A DNA stretch of 64,000 nucleotides from Lachnospiraceae bacterium (lineage in GTDB: Bacteria > Bacillota > Clostridia > Lachnospirales > Lachnospiraceae): positions 1 to 64,000 of the forward strand of contig CAAFWV010000057.1 in NCBI GenBank assembly GCA_900766815.1, in the 5' to 3' direction. The notes below the pieces were generated by a model that had not been told where the DNA came from, searched no databases, and was given only the letters and a program-made list of their open reading frames with translations. Made by a program: the position numbers and the translations under genes. Below, in pieces: positions 62,552 through 64,000 of the stretch; position 1 is the stretch's first letter, and each line of letters begins with the position of its first letter.

Positions 62552-62974
62552 TTATCTCTTCTCATCAACCAGAATACCGGCCATCTCCCATACTCTTTCA
62601 ATCATATCCAGAGTCTTCTCGGGCGGAAGCTCCTTAATGGTCTTCTTGGTTGTCTTATCCACAATCTTAATTGTGACTCTGTTGGTACCCTCATGGATAC
62701 CGAATACTGCCTCTGTGTTGGGCATGCTCTTGTTGAGATTATCAACAGCCTTCTTAAGAGTCTCTCTGTCCGGTTCCTTCTGATTATCACCTCTGGCATC
62801 TGTGTTGCCTTCACTGGTCCTGGCAACAGCCAATGTAGTATCATCTATCACGGGAACCTGACTCTGCTGCGCGTCAAGCTCGCTTATTTTCACTTCCCTG
62901 TTCTCTGCGGGAGCAGTCTTCACAGTTGACTGTACCTGCACTGCTGTCATTGTTCCAACCGGTTCTATTGCCAT
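62552..62974 (-). CDS. flaG: FlaG family flagellar protein
   Basis: 140-residue FlaG protein, usually linked to filament-length control. C-terminal core LKKAVDNLNKSMPNTEAVFGIHEGTNRVTIKIVDKTTKKTIKELPPEKTLDMIERVWEMAG is clear; the N-terminal half is a disordered linker. The first ATG is too near to GGAGG, so ATG 62974 (8 nt) is used. Its leader contains a hairpin overlapped by a sigma-28-like promoter. Confidence 0.9.
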   Translation of the reverse strand: MAIEPVGTMTAVQVQSTVKTAPAENREVKISELDAQQSQVPVIDDTTLAVARTSEGNTDARGDNQKEPDRETLKKAVDNLNKSMPNTEAVFGIHEGTNRVTIKIVDKTTKKTIKELPPEKTLDMIERVWEMAGILVDEKR

Positions 62975-63010
62975 GGTCATTACCTCCTTGTATTAATCAC
63001 CATCAAACTT

Positions 63011-63043
63011 AAAAAGGATAGTAGACAAACTCTACTATCCTTT
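63011..63043 (-). terminator. Terminator between csrA and flaG
   Basis: 13-bp perfect stem AAAGGATAGTAGA/TCTACTATCCTTT (63013-63025, 63031-63043), followed on the minus strand by TT. It ends 37 nt before flaG and starts about 68 nt after csrA. Confidence 0.85.
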
Positions 63044-63070
63044 ATATCGGCTAAATAATCAAATTATTAA
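63044..63070 (-). promoter_or_regulatory. Sigma-28 (SigD/FliA)-like promoter before flaG
   Basis: Minus strand: TTAA at 63067-63070 (consensus TAAA), 15 nt, then GCCGATAT (63044-63051; consensus GCCGATAA). It borders directly on the csrA terminator hairpin and would make a transcript beginning in its 5' arm. Confidence 0.55.
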
Positions 63071-63111
63071 TAGCAACGAAAACAAAATTCAAAAAATCTT
63101 ATAATAATCTC

Positions 63112-63333
63112 TTACTTCTTAAACAGATCTGCAAGACCGATAAGGTTGTTGGAGCTCATAGCCTCCTCATTCTCCTTCTGGATCTGGAGATATACCTCCT
63201 TGCGGTATACAGGAACCTCCTTGGGGGCTGTGATACCAAGCTTAACCTGGTCTCCCTTAATCTCAAGAACCGTAACCTCGATATTATTATTAATAACGAG
63301 GGCTTCATTTTTCTTACGTGATAATGCTAACAT
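63112..63333 (-). CDS. csrA: Carbon storage regulator CsrA
   Basis: 73-residue RNA-binding protein that represses flagellin translation in Gram-positives. Starts MLALSRKKNEALVINNNIEVTVLEIKG, and the VYRKEVYLQIQKEN helix is clear. In Bacillus CsrA is held by FliW. The ribosome site AAGGAGG lies 8 nt before the ATG and just after the fliW stop. Confidence 0.96.
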   Translation of the reverse strand: MLALSRKKNEALVINNNIEVTVLEIKGDQVKLGITAPKEVPVYRKEVYLQIQKENEEAMSSNNLIGLADLFKK

Positions 63334-63336
63334 TCT

Positions 63337-63786
63337 TTAGTCCTCCTTATTAATTATGTCATAAATCGGGAATCTGACTTCATACCTGTCAGGATCCACA
63401 ATAAGCTGGATGGCCTTGCGCTCATCTGCATTGATAATAAAAGGCGCCTGAAGATTGACACTCATCTTCTTGATATCCTGCGGAACTGTAAGTGTAACCA
63501 GTACCAGGATTGATTCCGGATTAAGCTCACCTATAGGCTTAAGCATCTCATCCTCTACTGTGGGATTATAATCCGGACATACTGCAAGAGGATCCATAAC
63601 CGGCATTGCAAAATTAGGCTCCTGCATAGACTGCATCCATCTGATCGGATTCTCGCTGTCCTTCTCCGCATCATGGATTATCGCAAAATCCGTAAGATTC
63701 GGAAATCCGACAATACCACCCTGGAAGTGGATAATCTTTGATTCTTCGATATCGATTTCCCCAAATACTCTTGTAGTTATCTTCAT
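63337..63786 (-). CDS. fliW: Flagellar assembly factor FliW
   Basis: 149-residue protein that binds CsrA and flagellin in the CsrA-FliW partner switch. Family pattern: FGEIDIEESKIIHFQGGIVGFP near the start, PFIINADERKAIQLIVDPDRYEVRFPI at the end. The ribosome site GGAGG is 4 nt before the ATG. It lies 15 nt after flgL and 3 nt before csrA. Confidence 0.95.
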   Translation of the reverse strand: MKITTRVFGEIDIEESKIIHFQGGIVGFPNLTDFAIIHDAEKDSENPIRWMQSMQEPNFAMPVMDPLAVCPDYNPTVEDEMLKPIGELNPESILVLVTLTVPQDIKKMSVNLQAPFIINADERKAIQLIVDPDRYEVRFPIYDIINKED

Positions 63787-63801
63787 ACTGCCTCCTTTAG
63801 C

Positions 63802-64000
63802 TTATATATAATTCATCAGTGAAGTCTGAAGTACCTTACTTGTGCTCATCAGAGCAGCGTCATATGTAAGCATAGCACTTTTTAACTGAATTGCCACCTC
63901 TGAAATATCAACATTCTCATTCTCACTCTCCAGAGTCTCGAAATTGGTCTTCTGGCTCATGAGTCTGTTCTCAACAAGGGCGAGCTTGCTGCCACGTGTT
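63802..64000 (-). CDS. flgL: Flagellar hook-associated protein 3, C-terminal end (partial)
   Basis: Open frame running off the right edge, read as RGSKLALVENRLMSQKTNFE ... VAIQLKSAMLTYDAALMSTSKVLQTSLMNYI and a TAA at 63802-63804. The helical end with ALMSTSKVLQTSLMNYI is the FlgL/FlgE C-terminal pattern. It is the first gene of the flgL, fliW, csrA run as seen here. Only about 65 residues are in the window. Confidence 0.88.
   Translation of the reverse strand, partial: TRGSKLALVENRLMSQKTNFETLESENENVDISEVAIQLKSAMLTYDAALMSTSKVLQTSLMNYI

Noticed and set aside
1..64000. tRNA, rRNA, CRISPR, complete insertion sequence or prophage
   Set aside because: No cloverleaf, repeat-spacer array, transposase, integrase or phage structural gene was seen on either strand.

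Overview
The window looks like a chromosomal segment of a motile, low-GC Gram-positive anaerobe, most likely a member of the Lachnospiraceae (Clostridia). The grounds are the AT-rich DNA with strong AAGGAGG ribosome sites, families typical of that group (DUF5721, DUF6062, the PadR/HAAS/DUF4097/PspC set, a nuclease-helicase of the DinG type, AddAB, TIGR01212 radical SAM), a TPP riboswitch on an ECF-type ThiT, and a flagellar block with the FliW-CsrA pair. The family is inferred from content and no species can be named. There are no rRNA, tRNA, CRISPR or complete insertion-sequence features.

Layout: 1-4175 is a visibly GC-richer island with a Doc-type toxin remnant at the edge, a GH13 amylase and MATE exporter operon, and a divergent AraC regulator. 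4302-11007 (minus) holds comEC and a tightly overlapping comEA, response regulator, histidine kinase and GerMN-lipoprotein operon. 11150-17784 is arginine biosynthesis (GNAT, argJ, argB, argD, then an orphan solute-binding protein; argG has its own promoter under a cluster of ArgR-like palindromes). 18066-22716 is mixed housekeeping (DUF5721, DegV, LytTR regulator, DUF1294, purN, EamA exporter, ridA). 22769-33201 carries carB, a zinc-ribbon/TPR protein, an unlisted 55-residue protein, folC, fapA and valS. 33363-33517 is a densely palindromic intergenic element. 33572-35810 is a PadR-controlled envelope-stress-like operon, with a divergent tandem-aldolase and glycerol-1-phosphate dehydrogenase pair (35990-38222).

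38329-46815 includes a MORN-like protein, a radical SAM enzyme, a CPBP protease, an unlisted 56-residue protein, asnA, a nuclease-DinG helicase, a Crh-like HPr homologue and the TPP riboswitch with thiT. 46881-53898 is addAB. 53942-56424 is DUF6062 plus a membrane diguanylate cyclase. 56609-59904 is glgX and glf. 59915-64000 is a flagellar block (flgN/fliT-like, fliS, fliD, flaG, csrA, fliW, end of flgL).

The most interesting signals are: (i) a repeated architecture in which a terminator-like hairpin sits only about 16-50 nt before the next start codon on the same strand, with asnA the clearest attenuator candidate because a good promoter lies upstream of the hairpin; (ii) a tandem class II aldolase fused to a degenerate second copy and coupled to a G1P dehydrogenase; (iii) an HPr homologue that keeps the Ser46 motif but lacks the His15 motif, as in Crh; (iv) a two-component/GerMN-lipoprotein operon with the logic of actinobacterial MtrAB-LpqB, led by a lipoprotein ComEA whose ribosome site lies in a hairpin; (v) candidate leaderless genes with a -10 box exactly 6 nt before the ATG. 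Coordinates use the start codon best supported by a ribosome site, which is often downstream of the longest reading frame.
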